30,277 nucleotides of DNA from a virus. Under the pieces are notes generated by a model, which had not been told where the DNA came from, ran no database searches, and saw only the letters and a list, made by a program, of their open reading frames with translations. Each line of letters begins with the position of its first letter. Position 1 is the stretch's first letter. Location of the stretch: positions 1 to 30,277 of IMG/VR virus record IMGVR_UViG_3300046170_000178; one strand, 5' to 3'. Position numbers and translations under genes: made by a program. Below are positions 1-7,839 of this stretch, one piece after another.

Positions 1-1
1 T

Positions 2-220
2 ACTTTTTCTTCATATTATAAGCAAAAAAGCGGTCATAAGAAAATAGCACTGCGAAGAGCCCAATTTAAGGCCGCCACAGAGCAAAACAACACAGCCCTG
101 ATGATTTGGTTAGGGAAAAACTGGTTGGGCCAGAAGGACGCTCAGGAGGTCACAGCGTCAATCAACTTAAACGGCTTTGAGGTGATAGCTGACCCAGATG
201 ATGAAGATTTGAGCGAATAG
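2..220 (+). CDS. terS: Terminase small subunit, C-terminal part (5' end outside window)
   Basis: This is the last 72 codons of an open frame that enters from the left edge and stops with TAG at 218-220. Small terminase recognises phage DNA and recruits the large subunit for packaging. The visible part includes the stretch ALMIWLGKNWLGQKD, which I recognise as the conserved C-terminal signature of one family of phage small terminases, followed by an acidic tail (DPDDEDLSE). The N-terminal DNA-binding part is missing. The position directly before the ATPase gene agrees with the call. Its stop codon falls at the start of the open frame of the large subunit, in another frame. Confidence 0.8.
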   Translation, partial: TFSSYYKQKSGHKKIALRRAQFKAATEQNNTALMIWLGKNWLGQKDAQEVTASINLNGFEVIADPDDEDLSE

Positions 221-1463
221 GGGCAACCCTTGGCAACCGTTAAGAACAACAGCAAGCAAACCTCAAGTTGAATTTATTAACAGCCGTGCAAGCTTTCCCG
301 CCTTTATTGGCGGCTTTGGTAGCGGTAAGACACAAGCCCTTGTCTATCGCGCTTTATCTAAGCTATTAGGCGATGGCCGCAACCTTGCGTATTATCTACC
401 CACCTACGGCCTAGTGAGAGATATAGCCATCCCCCGCTTCAAAGAAGTGCTAGAAAATGCAGGGATCCCCTACAGACTGAACCTGCAGGGCAACTACCTC
501 GACTGCAACGGCAAGCGGCTATTGTTCAGGACATTAGACAACCCTGACCGAATAGTCGGTTATGAAGTATCTGACTCCTTTGTCGATGAATTAGACACAC
601 TGCCAGTGGATAAAGCCCGCCGAGCGTGGCAACAAATAATTGCCCGCAACAGACAAAAGAAGGACAAGGGGATCAATTCGGTTGCAGTAGGGACAACCCC
701 TGAGGGCTTCCGCTTTGTTTATGAGCAATGGGCAAAGAACCCTAGCCCTAGCTATGTAATGATTAAAGCCCCCACCCGTAGCAACCAAAAGCATTTACCG
801 CCTGATTACATTGACAGGCTGAAAGAAACTTACCCCGCTAATCTATTAGCCGCTTACCTAGAGGGGGAGTTCGTAAACCTAAACAGCGGTACGGTCTATT
901 CAAGTTATGACAGGCGCAGTTGTCGAAGCCATGAAACAGTCAGAGAGGGTGAGCCCGTCTTTATAGGTTGTGACTTTAACGTAACTAAACAGGCCGCCAC
1001 AATTTACATCATTAGACATGGGGTATGGCACGCAGTAGATGAATTCGTTGATATGTATGACACCCCAAACATGATTGAGCTGATTAAGGCTAACTACCCC
1101 ACAAATAGAATATATATTTACCCAGATGCAACGGGTAAGGGAAGGCGAACCAATAACGCAAGCATATCCGATATAAGCCTATTGCAACAAGAGAGCTTTA
1201 TAGTAAGAGCCAAGGCAAGCAACCCAAGGGTAAGGGATCGCATAATGGCAATGAATAGAGCCTTAGATCAACGCTTAGTGAGAATAAACGATAGCACTTG
1301 TCCCGTCACCGCCCAATGCCTTGAGCAACAAGCCTACAAGAACGGCGAACCCGACAAATCAAGCGGTCATGACCATCAGAACGATGCCACCACCTACCCC
1401 ATCGCCTATGAGTTCCCTATAGTCCGACCCGTAGCCAAGGTTGACTTCTCTTTCACTAATTGA
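213..1463 (+). CDS. terL: Terminase large subunit (packaging ATPase/nuclease), start codon unresolved
   Basis: This is the motor that pumps DNA into the prohead and cuts the concatemer. A Walker A motif GGFGSGKT is encoded at 309-332 and a Walker B-like VDELD at 582-596. The C-terminal RNase H-like nuclease shows the expected acidic residues in GCDFN (Asp codon 972), YPDATGKG (Asp codon 1125) and HDHQNDATTYP (Asp codon 1383). The frame opens after TGA at 210-212. Between there and the Walker A motif it contains no ATG, GTG or TTG. The first usual start is GTG at 414, which would delete the ATP-binding loop and cannot be the true start. A TTG at 230 lies in another frame and would need a one-base shift before base 270. 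The coordinates given are the open frame, not a proven start. The gene is more GC-rich than the rest of the window. Confidence 0.85.
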   Translation, partial: ANRGNPWQPLRTTASKPQVEFINSRASFPAFIGGFGSGKTQALVYRALSKLLGDGRNLAYYLPTYGLVRDIAIPRFKEVLENAGIPYRLNLQGNYLDCNGKRLLFRTLDNPDRIVGYEVSDSFVDELDTLPVDKARRAWQQIIARNRQKKDKGINSVAVGTTPEGFRFVYEQWAKNPSPSYVMIKAPTRSNQKHLPPDYIDRLKETYPANLLAAYLEGEFVNLNSGTVYSSYDRRSCRSHETVREGEPVFIGCDFNVTKQAATIYIIRHGVWHAVDEFVDMYDTPNMIELIKANYPTNRIYIYPDATGKGRRTNNASISDISLLQQESFIVRAKASNPRVRDRIMAMNRALDQRLVRINDSTCPVTAQCLEQQAYKNGEPDKSSGHDHQNDATTYPIAYEFPIVRPVAKVDFSFTN

Positions 1464-1499
1464 CGAAATGTGGTAAACATATGAAAAAGAGGTTCCCTT

Positions 1500-2894
1500 A
1501 TGCCAGTTGAAACAACCAATCCAGAATATGACTTGTATAGTGACGTATGGGTCAAAACACGTGACGCAGTAAGAGGCTCAGTAGCCGTAAAAGACAAGAA
1601 AGCCCAATATTTACCCGTACCAGATGCCGAAACCAATCCAAGGGGCATTGATAGCGTGCGATATAGGCAATATTTAAACAGAGCCGTCTTTACCAATTAT
1701 ACAGGCCGAACAAAGAACGCCCTAGTCGGAGCCGCCTTTAGAAAGAAACCTATAATTGAACTACCCGACGGGCTAGAATATCTCATTGATGACGCAACGG
1801 GTGACGGGCTATCACTTGAACAACTGGCAAAAGATGAATTGAGCAACCTATTAGAAACTGGCCGTTCAATGCTCTTAGTTGACTATCCACAAACCGAAGA
1901 AGGACTATCAGCCGAAGATGTAAGCTTATTAGATCTAACAGCGTCTATTGTTCCTTATACAGCCGAGGCGGTCATAAACTGGAAAACAGACGTAATTGCA
2001 GGGCGTAGCCTTTTGACCCTTGTAGTAGTAAAGGAGCCTTATCTTGAAAATAGCGATGAATTTAGCCATGAAAGCAAAACACAATATCGCGTCTTAAGAT
2101 TAGATGACCAAGGATACAGCCAACAATTATACCGAGATGACAAACCTTATACCGAAATGTTCTATCCTAAGAAGGCAGACGGAAGCACCTTCAATTATAT
2201 CCCCGTTACCTTTGTAGGAAGTCAAAATAACGACGCTACAGTAGATGATGCCCCCTTATCAGATATAGCAGATGTAAACATGGCACATTATAGAAACTCA
2301 GCCGACTATGAAGAAAGCTGTTTTATTACAGGCCAACCTACACTATTTATCACGCATAGCCTAACGCAAGAGCAGTGGAAAGAGTATAATCCAAAGGGCA
2401 TTAAGATCGGTAGTAGGGCAGGTCATGTACTAGGTGAAACAGGTAGCGCAAACCTATTACAAGCAAACCCAAATAACCTTGTTATGGAAGCTATGAACGC
2501 TAAAGAGCAACAAATGGTAGCTATTGGAGCACGCATAATCACAGATAGAGGCGGCAATGAGACTGCTGAAGGGGCTAGAATACGCTTTGCATCAGAAAAT
2601 AGCGTACTCGGTGACATTGTAGGCAACTTATCATCTGCTATCAAATCTTGTATATATTGGATAGGTGAATTTATGGGCGTAGAAACAGATGAATGTGTAT
2701 TTATTATCAATAGAGAGTTTTATGACAAGTCAGTTGACCCGCAAATGATTATGAGCCTCGTTACCTTGCTTGATAGGCAATTAGTAGGCGGCCAAGATAT
2801 ATTTGACAGACTAAAGGCGGGTGGGCTAGTAGATGCTAATAGGAAACTTGAAGATATACAAGAAGAATTTGGCGAACTCAATCCATTAGCGTAA
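1500..2894 (+). CDS. Portal protein, DUF4055-type
   Basis: The 464-residue product is the size of a portal subunit, the dodecameric ring at the head vertex through which DNA passes. The segment YRQYLNRAVFTNYTGRTKNA and the following GAAFRKKP are typical of the DUF4055 portal family as I recall it. The position between the large terminase and the MuF-like gene is the canonical portal position. The GAGG at about 1486-1489 upstream supports the ATG at 1500. The C-terminal part (ESKSVL-type helices, residues 340-460) is helical and acidic, as in portals. Confidence 0.85.
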   Translation: MPVETTNPEYDLYSDVWVKTRDAVRGSVAVKDKKAQYLPVPDAETNPRGIDSVRYRQYLNRAVFTNYTGRTKNALVGAAFRKKPIIELPDGLEYLIDDATGDGLSLEQLAKDELSNLLETGRSMLLVDYPQTEEGLSAEDVSLLDLTASIVPYTAEAVINWKTDVIAGRSLLTLVVVKEPYLENSDEFSHESKTQYRVLRLDDQGYSQQLYRDDKPYTEMFYPKKADGSTFNYIPVTFVGSQNNDATVDDAPLSDIADVNMAHYRNSADYEESCFITGQPTLFITHSLTQEQWKEYNPKGIKIGSRAGHVLGETGSANLLQANPNNLVMEAMNAKEQQMVAIGARIITDRGGNETAEGARIRFASENSVLGDIVGNLSSAIKSCIYWIGEFMGVETDECVFIINREFYDKSVDPQMIMSLVTLLDRQLVGGQDIFDRLKAGGLVDANRKLEDIQEEFGELNPLA

Positions 2895-2903
2895 GGTAAG
2901 ACA

Positions 2904-3176
2904 ATGGCGAAGCAAATTGATAAATCAAAGATGAAATGCAATACGCCTAAACGCACGCCAAGCCATGCAACCAAATCACACGTCGTTAAAGCTTGTGAAG
3001 GTGGCAAGGAAAAGATAATACGCTTTGGTCAACAAGGTGTTAAAGGTTCGCCCCCTAAAAAGGGTGAAAGTAAGGCCGCAAAGAACCGTAGGGCTAGTTT
3101 TAAGGCTAGACACGCTAAAAACATAGCTAAAGGTAAAATGAGCGCGGCCTATTGGTCAGCAAAGGTCAAGTGGTGA
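2904..3176 (+). CDS. Small basic phage protein of unknown function
   Basis: The 90-residue product is very rich in Lys and Arg. It ends with a signature I recognise from several tailed phages near the head genes (SFKARHAKNIAKGKMSAAYW followed by KVKW), but no function is established that I know of. Two cysteines (in MKCN and KACEGG) and several His residues in the N-terminal half could bind metal. It starts nine bases after the portal stop and lies between portal and MuF, so a role in the virion or in head assembly is an inference from position only. Confidence 0.7.
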   Translation: MAKQIDKSKMKCNTPKRTPSHATKSHVVKACEGGKEKIIRFGQQGVKGSPPKKGESKAAKNRRASFKARHAKNIAKGKMSAAYWSAKVKW

Positions 3177-3182
3177 GGAATT

Positions 3183-3263
3183 ATGCCCTATAAAAACAAA
3201 ACTAAAGCTAAAACAAAGAAGGCAAGTAAGCCAAATAAGGTAAAGCCTAAAAAACGCAAGTAA
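3183..3263 (+). CDS. 26-residue lysine-rich micro-protein
   Basis: The frame ATG 3183 to TAA 3261-3263 encodes a 26-residue peptide, about half of it Lys or Arg (MPYKNKTKAKTKKASKPNKV then KPKKRK). A good ribosome binding site (GAGGAATT) sits right before the ATG, and the frame fills the gap between the 90-residue basic protein and the MuF-like gene, stopping just before the latter's start. No homology is recognised. Such a basic peptide could bind DNA or act as a scaffold partner, but that is speculation. Confidence 0.5.
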   Translation: MPYKNKTKAKTKKASKPNKVKPKKRK

Positions 3264-3267
3264 ATAT

Positions 3268-4377
3268 ATGAGCATAGACTTATCGCTTGAAGATGCTTTT
3301 GTAAGGCATCAAATACTTATACAACGCTATGCAAAGGGCAGAGAACGCGAAGCCATGCTCTATATAAAGGCATTGATTGAAAGCGTACAGCAACAACTAG
3401 GTACAGATCAACTCTCAGAACTATCACAAGCAAGATTGCAACGATTATTATACGACATAGAACTTAATATGGTTTTATCAGGTGATAATTTCCGCGATAG
3501 TGCCATAAAAGAGCTACTAGAGTTTGCAGAGTACGAAGTGAAATGGAATTATGACGTGCTACGCAACACAATAACAGACTTTGATGACTTTACCTTACCA
3601 ACGCAGGAACAAATAGAAAGCATTGTCTATAATGATACTATGACGCTAGAGGCAAACCAAAACTATACAATATCAGCCGCCATAGACACCTTTAACAATA
3701 AAAAGCAAAACCAGATCATACAGTCACTAAAAGACAACGCAACATTAGCACTACCGATTGCAGGTGTTATAGGCGTACTATCAGGGCTTAAACTCTTACA
3801 GGGTAGGCAAGCCGCAACATTATCACGTACACAAACTAACAGAGTAGCAGTTTTGTCGCGTCAAACAACAATGCGCCTGAATAGTAGTGAGGGTAGGCAG
3901 ACGGGAAAGCAACAAAAGCCTATGTCGGGTTACTACAAATGGGTAGCCGTCTTAGATAGCCTTACAAGTTATATCTGCATCAGTCGTGACGGTAGGGTTT
4001 ACAAAGATATAGATAAGAACCCAAAGCCACCTGCACACTATAATTGCAGATCAACAATAACATATCTTGTAAATGACAAGTATAACAAAGGCGGCAAGGG
4101 TAAAGCCTATAGAACGGCCACAGGCGAAGATGGTAAGGAACAGAGGATAAGTGACACAATAAATTACCCGCAATGGCTCAGACGGCAACCTGCGAGCTTT
4201 CAGGACGAAGTTTTAGGTATAGAACGTGGTGAGATGTTTAGACGTGGTACTTTATCAGTAGATCGTTTCATTGATGAAAATGGACGTTCGCTTACATTAC
4301 CAGAGCTACGTGACCTAGAAATACAACTTGATGCAACAGGTTCAGCCCCTAGCACAACACCTGATTTTGGACTATAA
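3268..4377 (+). CDS. MuF-like head morphogenesis protein (SPP1 gp7 family)
   Basis: The product (369 residues) is probably a minor head protein that is packaged with the portal and acts in prohead assembly or DNA ejection. The first 200 residues are helical. The C-terminal domain has the classic MuF pattern: WVAVLDSLTSYICISRDGRV with KPPAHYNCRSTI shortly after (roughly residues 225-270), where the paired Cys and the His-Tyr-Asn-Cys-Arg block are conserved in the family. Gene order (portal, basic proteins, MuF, scaffold, coat) supports the call. The start ATG at 3268 lies five bases after the micro-protein stop. Confidence 0.8.
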   Translation: MSIDLSLEDAFVRHQILIQRYAKGREREAMLYIKALIESVQQQLGTDQLSELSQARLQRLLYDIELNMVLSGDNFRDSAIKELLEFAEYEVKWNYDVLRNTITDFDDFTLPTQEQIESIVYNDTMTLEANQNYTISAAIDTFNNKKQNQIIQSLKDNATLALPIAGVIGVLSGLKLLQGRQAATLSRTQTNRVAVLSRQTTMRLNSSEGRQTGKQQKPMSGYYKWVAVLDSLTSYICISRDGRVYKDIDKNPKPPAHYNCRSTITYLVNDKYNKGGKGKAYRTATGEDGKEQRISDTINYPQWLRRQPASFQDEVLGIERGEMFRRGTLSVDRFIDENGRSLTLPELRDLEIQLDATGSAPSTTPDFGL

Positions 4378-4403
4378 TTACATGAAAACGGAAATTTATG
4401 CTT

Positions 4404-4462
4404 GGTATTGTCATAAATAACTTAACGATTACAATACCTTAACAACTAAGTGGCAGAGCCAC
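4404..4462 (+). other. Inverted repeat and hairpin in the scaffold leader
   Basis: GGTATTGT at 4404-4411 is perfectly complementary to ACAATACC at 4431-4438 (8-bp stem, 19-base loop). Just downstream, GTGGC at 4450-4454 and GCCAC at 4458-4462 form a 5-bp stem with a 3-base loop. The second hairpin would sit near the 5' end of a transcript made from the promoter at 4408-4435. There is no U-run, so it is not a terminator. A stabilising 5' hairpin or an operator are possible roles. Confidence 0.45.
4408..4435 (+). promoter_or_regulatory. Candidate sigma70-type promoter before scaffold and coat genes
   Basis: TTGTCA at 4408-4413 (five of six matches to TTGACA) is separated by 16 bases from TACAAT at 4430-4435 (five of six matches to TATAAT). 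It lies in a 113-base non-coding gap and would give a leader of about 50 bases before the scaffold start at 4491. The promoter half sites are also part of an inverted repeat (4404-4411 with 4431-4438). Confidence 0.5.
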
Positions 4463-4490
4463 AAAATGCTAACAAACTGGAGGTTACGGC

Positions 4491-5156
4491 ATGAACAATG
4501 AAATATTTGACGGAATTGAATTGGAAGATGATGTAAAAAACACATTGTCAGAAAAGGTAAATCAGGCTATAAAAGAGAAGTTAGACAACGAGACTAAAGG
4601 ATTGAAGTCTAAGGTAGATGAATTATTAGGTGAGAAGAAGCGAGCGCAACAAGAGCGTGAGCAGGCTCAAGCCGAAGCAAAAGCCCAAGCCGAAAGTAAG
4701 GCAAAGGCAGAGAACGATTATAAACAGTTGTTCGAAGCGCAGAAGTCGGAAGCAGACACTTTGCGCGGAACGATTGAGAAGATGAACGCTGATATAACTA
4801 GAAGTCGTATCAGTGGTGAAGCAGGTAAAATAGCAAGTGGACTTACTAAGGACACAGGCAGAGCAGAATTGTTACAACAGCAGATCAGCCAGAGGTTGAC
4901 TATTGTTGATGGCGAATTGAGGGTGACAGACCAGTCAGGTGCATTAACTGTATCGACACTGGAGGACTTAACAGGTTCTATAAAATCTAATTATCCTTTT
5001 CTAGTTGATGGTTCACAATCATCGGGTGGCAGTGCCACAAGGTCGCAAAGCAGTGCAGAGCGTTCTAAAATAATAAGTCGTGACGATTTTAATGGTATGT
5101 CTCAAGGTCAGAGAGCGCAGTACATTAAGTCAGGCGGCAAAATAACCAACGATTAA
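4491..5156 (+). CDS. Capsid scaffolding protein
   Basis: The 221-residue product fits a scaffold, the internal assembly chaperone of the prohead. It has a long Lys/Glu/Ala/Gln-rich coiled-coil region (about residues 15-105), a globular middle, and a Ser/Gly-rich linker near residues 170-190 before a short C-terminal segment (SRDDFNGMSQGQRAQYIKSG) of the kind that binds coat protein. It lies directly upstream of the coat gene. GGAGG before the ATG supports the start. No protease motif is seen, so the scaffold is probably not self-cleaving. Confidence 0.8.
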   Translation: MNNEIFDGIELEDDVKNTLSEKVNQAIKEKLDNETKGLKSKVDELLGEKKRAQQEREQAQAEAKAQAESKAKAENDYKQLFEAQKSEADTLRGTIEKMNADITRSRISGEAGKIASGLTKDTGRAELLQQQISQRLTIVDGELRVTDQSGALTVSTLEDLTGSIKSNYPFLVDGSQSSGGSATRSQSSAERSKIISRDDFNGMSQGQRAQYIKSGGKITND

Positions 5157-5176
5157 TTTAACATAGGAGGCCGCAA

Positions 5177-6322
5177 ATGGCTAACGTATTAACAAACTTG
5201 GCGGCTGATATATATAAGGCCGCAGACGTAGTAGGTAGAGAGCTAGTCGGCTTTATTCCTGCTTCAACAATCAACGCAGACGGTTCAGAGCGTGTTGCAA
5301 AAGGCGATACAGTTCGTGCATCTTTCACACGTGAAGCATCAGCCGTAGACGTAGCAGAGAGCATGACTATTCCTGAAGGAACAGATCAGACTGTAGATAG
5401 CAAAACACTTTCTATCTCTAAGTCACGTGCAGTACAAATCCCTTACACTGGCGAAGATGTAAGACACCTTAACAATGGTATTGGCTTTGAAACTGTTTAT
5501 GGCGATCAACTCGTACAAGCAATGAGAACATTGTCTAACGAGATTGAAGTAGACCTTGCAACAGAAGCATATCAGAACGCTTCACGTGCCTTTGGTACAG
5601 CAGGAACTACACCATTCGGTTCTAACTTTGGTGACGTAGCTGAAATACGTCAAATCTTAGTTGACAATGGTATGCCATCAAACGACGGACAGTGTTCACT
5701 TATAATGAACTCAGTTGCAGGTACAAACCTACGTCAGTTAGCTACACTACAAAGCGTTTCAGACGCAGGTTCTAGTGATTTGCTAAGACAAGGTGTATTA
5801 CTTGACCTACAAGGTCTTGCAATGCGTGAGTCAGCACAAGTGCAATCACACACCAAAGGAACTGGTACAAGCTATCTTGTAAACGACGCTTCTTCTGCTA
5901 TTGGCGATACAACAATCGCGGCAGACGGTGGTTCAGGCACAATCCTTAAAGGTGACATTGTTACAATCGCAGGTGACAACAATAAGTATTGTGTAAACAC
6001 AGCACTATCAGGTGGTTCATTCGCTATCGGTCAAACTGGACTACGTTCAGCCGCCGCAGACAATGCCGCTATTACAGTAGGCAATAACTACACAGCAAAC
6101 ATTGCAATGCACAGACGTGCGTTAGAATTAGCTGTTAGAGCACCTGCTGTTCCAGAAGGCGGTGACACTGCAGACGATGCTATCTTGGTACAAGACCCGC
6201 ATTCAGGCATGGTATTCGAAGTACGTATGTACAAAGGGTATCGTAAGGCAATGATCGAAGTTGCTGTCGCTTGGGGTGTAAAAGCTTGGAAGCCAGACTT
6301 CATAGCAACACTACTCGGTTAA
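5177..6322 (+). CDS. Major capsid protein, P22 coat-like (HK97 fold)
   Basis: The 381-residue product forms the icosahedral shell. It has the pattern of the P22 gene 5-like coat family common in marine and environmental phages: an N-terminal NVLTNLAADIYKAADVVGRE, a middle spine helix region, an inserted beta-rich domain around residues 235-305 (KGDIVTIAGDNNKYCV), and a C-terminal block (GMVFEVRMYKGYRKAMIEVA followed by WGVKAWKPDFI). A very strong ribosome binding site (AGGAGG at 5165-5170) precedes ATG 5177, as expected for the most abundant virion protein. The family name is by recalled resemblance, the role is secure from context. Confidence 0.85.
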   Translation: MANVLTNLAADIYKAADVVGRELVGFIPASTINADGSERVAKGDTVRASFTREASAVDVAESMTIPEGTDQTVDSKTLSISKSRAVQIPYTGEDVRHLNNGIGFETVYGDQLVQAMRTLSNEIEVDLATEAYQNASRAFGTAGTTPFGSNFGDVAEIRQILVDNGMPSNDGQCSLIMNSVAGTNLRQLATLQSVSDAGSSDLLRQGVLLDLQGLAMRESAQVQSHTKGTGTSYLVNDASSAIGDTTIAADGGSGTILKGDIVTIAGDNNKYCVNTALSGGSFAIGQTGLRSAAADNAAITVGNNYTANIAMHRRALELAVRAPAVPEGGDTADDAILVQDPHSGMVFEVRMYKGYRKAMIEVAVAWGVKAWKPDFIATLLG

Positions 6323-6337
6323 TCGAGACTGATGACA

Positions 6338-6362
6338 GGGGGCGGCATTTGCCGTCCCTTTA
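6338..6362 (+). terminator. Hairpin terminator after the coat gene
   Basis: GGGCGGC at 6340-6346 pairs with GCCG-T-CCC at 6351-6358 (one bulged T) around an ATTT loop, followed by a short T-tract. It lies 16 bases after the coat stop codon. The T-tract is only three bases, so it may be partly read through, which would lower expression of the downstream connector genes relative to coat protein. Confidence 0.55.
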
Positions 6363-6389
6363 CTCACACAACATAGCGAGGTAAATAAA

Positions 6390-6536
6390 ATGGCATTTAA
6401 GAAGAAACCCGCAAAGAAGATTGCCAAGCCCAAAGTGGCTAAAACAGTTAAAATGGTACGCAAAGACGGCAAGACCGCAGACGTACACCCCACAGAAGTA
6501 GAAAACTATCGCTCAGGCGGATACGAAAAGGCTTAG
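6390..6536 (+). CDS. 48-residue basic protein after coat gene
   Basis: ATG 6390 to TAG 6534-6536 encodes a Lys/Ala/Pro-rich N-terminal half (KKKPAKKIAKPKVAK) and a more ordered second half (MVRKDGKTADVHPTEVENY then RSGGYEKA). The second half resembles short C-terminal modules seen in small proteins of the head-connector region of other phages (VRxDGKTADVHPxEVxxY). AGGT is present upstream. It sits between coat and the first connector gene. Function is unknown; a minor head or decoration protein is possible. Confidence 0.6.
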   Translation: MAFKKKPAKKIAKPKVAKTVKMVRKDGKTADVHPTEVENYRSGGYEKA

Positions 6537-6539
6537 ACA

Positions 6540-7013
6540 ATGACACTAATTGTTGAAGATGGAAGTCGCGTTGCAGGTGCTAATACATATGTTAGCCTAG
6601 CAGAATTTAAGGCTTGGGCAGATGCAAGGTCAATTACGTATAGTAGTGACAGTCATGTCAATGCCTATATCTTACGTGCAATGGATTACATTGAGGACTT
6701 AAGCTTTATAGGCTTTAAGGAAACAGAAACACAATCATTACAGTGGCCAAGAGTTAACGTAGTTATTGATGGCTTTGGATTAGATGCAAGCACAATACCA
6801 AACGAACTAAAGGTTGCAGTATATGAGGCCGTTAAAACAGTTATAGATGGTGATAGCAAACAAGATCCTATTGACAGACAAGTTGTCAGTGAAAGCGTTG
6901 ATGTTATATCTATAACTTATAAAGATACAGCAGGGCAACAAAGACAGACACCTGCATTAACAAGAGCTTTGAGAAAGTTAGTACAATCACCTAACACAGT
7001 CATGCGTGCATAA
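6540..7013 (+). CDS. Head-tail adaptor, 'DnaT-like' family
   Basis: The 157-residue product begins LIVEDGSRVAGANTYVSLAE, the signature of the phage family often labelled 'DnaT-like ssDNA-binding protein'. In this position (after coat, before head-closure genes) that family acts as the head-tail adaptor that docks on the portal, so the DnaT name should not be read as a replication role. The body is helical with a conserved LQWPRV block. ATG 6540 follows the stop of the 48-residue gene by three bases. Confidence 0.75.
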   Translation: MTLIVEDGSRVAGANTYVSLAEFKAWADARSITYSSDSHVNAYILRAMDYIEDLSFIGFKETETQSLQWPRVNVVIDGFGLDASTIPNELKVAVYEAVKTVIDGDSKQDPIDRQVVSESVDVISITYKDTAGQQRQTPALTRALRKLVQSPNTVMRA

Positions 7014-7015
7014 TT

Positions 7016-7378
7016 ATGGCTCATGCAGGTTATAACTATTCACCAATAACAAAATCAGCCGAAGCACTTATTACTAGATTTGGTGAGGAGTTTACGTTTA
7101 CTCGTACAACTGATGGCGCATACAATCCTGCTACGGGTGCAAAAGCACAAACAACAAGTACATTCAAGAAGTATGCTTGTGTATTTGACTACAACAATAC
7201 AGATCGTGCAGGTGAGACAGTCACAGAGAATGACAGACGTATGTTAGTAGAGGGGCATGACTTTCATGTAGGAGATACGGTAGTTATAGGTTCTGATACA
7301 TTTAAAGTAATAAATATTAGTGAAATAAGACCAAATGGCAGTGATGTTGTTGCGGCCAACTTGCAGGTGCGGAAGTAA
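7016..7378 (+). CDS. Head-closure (stopper) protein
   Basis: The 120-residue product has the size and beta-rich composition of head-closure proteins of siphoviruses. The segment from about residue 22 (GEEFTFTRTTDGAYNPATGA) and the later VEGHDFHVGDTVVIGSDTFK are typical of this small beta-barrel family. It would seal the connector after packaging. The gene is translationally coupled: its stop codon overlaps the ATG of the next gene (TAATGG at 7376-7381). The assignment rests on context plus recalled pattern. Confidence 0.65.
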   Translation: MAHAGYNYSPITKSAEALITRFGEEFTFTRTTDGAYNPATGAKAQTTSTFKKYACVFDYNNTDRAGETVTENDRRMLVEGHDFHVGDTVVIGSDTFKVINISEIRPNGSDVVAANLQVRK

Positions 7379-7839
7379 TGGCACGTAAGGGATTTGATAG
7401 TGTAAAGGAAACGCTAAATATATATAAAGGATTACCAGTTAAGGTACTTAGCAAAACAGCAAAACAAATTGGCTTAGAGATAGTTGATATATCACCAGTA
7501 GGCAATCCTGCATTATGGAAGAACCCTGCGCCTAAAAATTATAAAGCAGGTCACTTTGTTAAGAACTGGCAAGCAACTATAGGTAGCCCTGCAACAACTG
7601 AACTATCAGGACAAGATAAAGGTAAACGAAGAACTAAACGTGCAGTAAAGAATGTGGCTAAGAAATGGAACGGCGAAACCAGTTTTTATTTACGTAATAA
7701 TACACCATATGCAACTGCACTAGAATTTGGTCATTCAAAAGTGCAAGCGCCGCAGGGCATGGTTAGAATAACTGCTACTAAGTACAGTGCTATACTTAAT
7801 CAATCAATGGCTGAAGCTAGGAAAGAAGCAGGGTTATGA
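7378..7839 (+). CDS. Neck / tail-completion protein, HK97 gp10-like
   Basis: The 153-residue product ends with a pattern (YATALEFGHSKVQAPQGMVR) that is diagnostic of the HK97 gp10-like neck proteins. These join the head connector to the tail. The N-terminal half is basic. Overlaps on both sides (ATG within the stop of the upstream gene; stop overlapped by ATGA at 7836) indicate coupled translation within the connector operon. Confidence 0.75.
   Translation: MARKGFDSVKETLNIYKGLPVKVLSKTAKQIGLEIVDISPVGNPALWKNPAPKNYKAGHFVKNWQATIGSPATTELSGQDKGKRRTKRAVKNVAKKWNGETSFYLRNNTPYATALEFGHSKVQAPQGMVRITATKYSAILNQSMAEARKEAGL

Noticed and set aside
4382-4417. Tiny open frame between the MuF and scaffold genes (12 codons)
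   Set aside because: It overlaps the promoter candidate, has no ribosome site, and is too short to support.
6540-7013. DnaT-like replication role for the adaptor gene
   Set aside because: The family name is misleading. Its position among connector genes, far from the replication module, supports a structural role.
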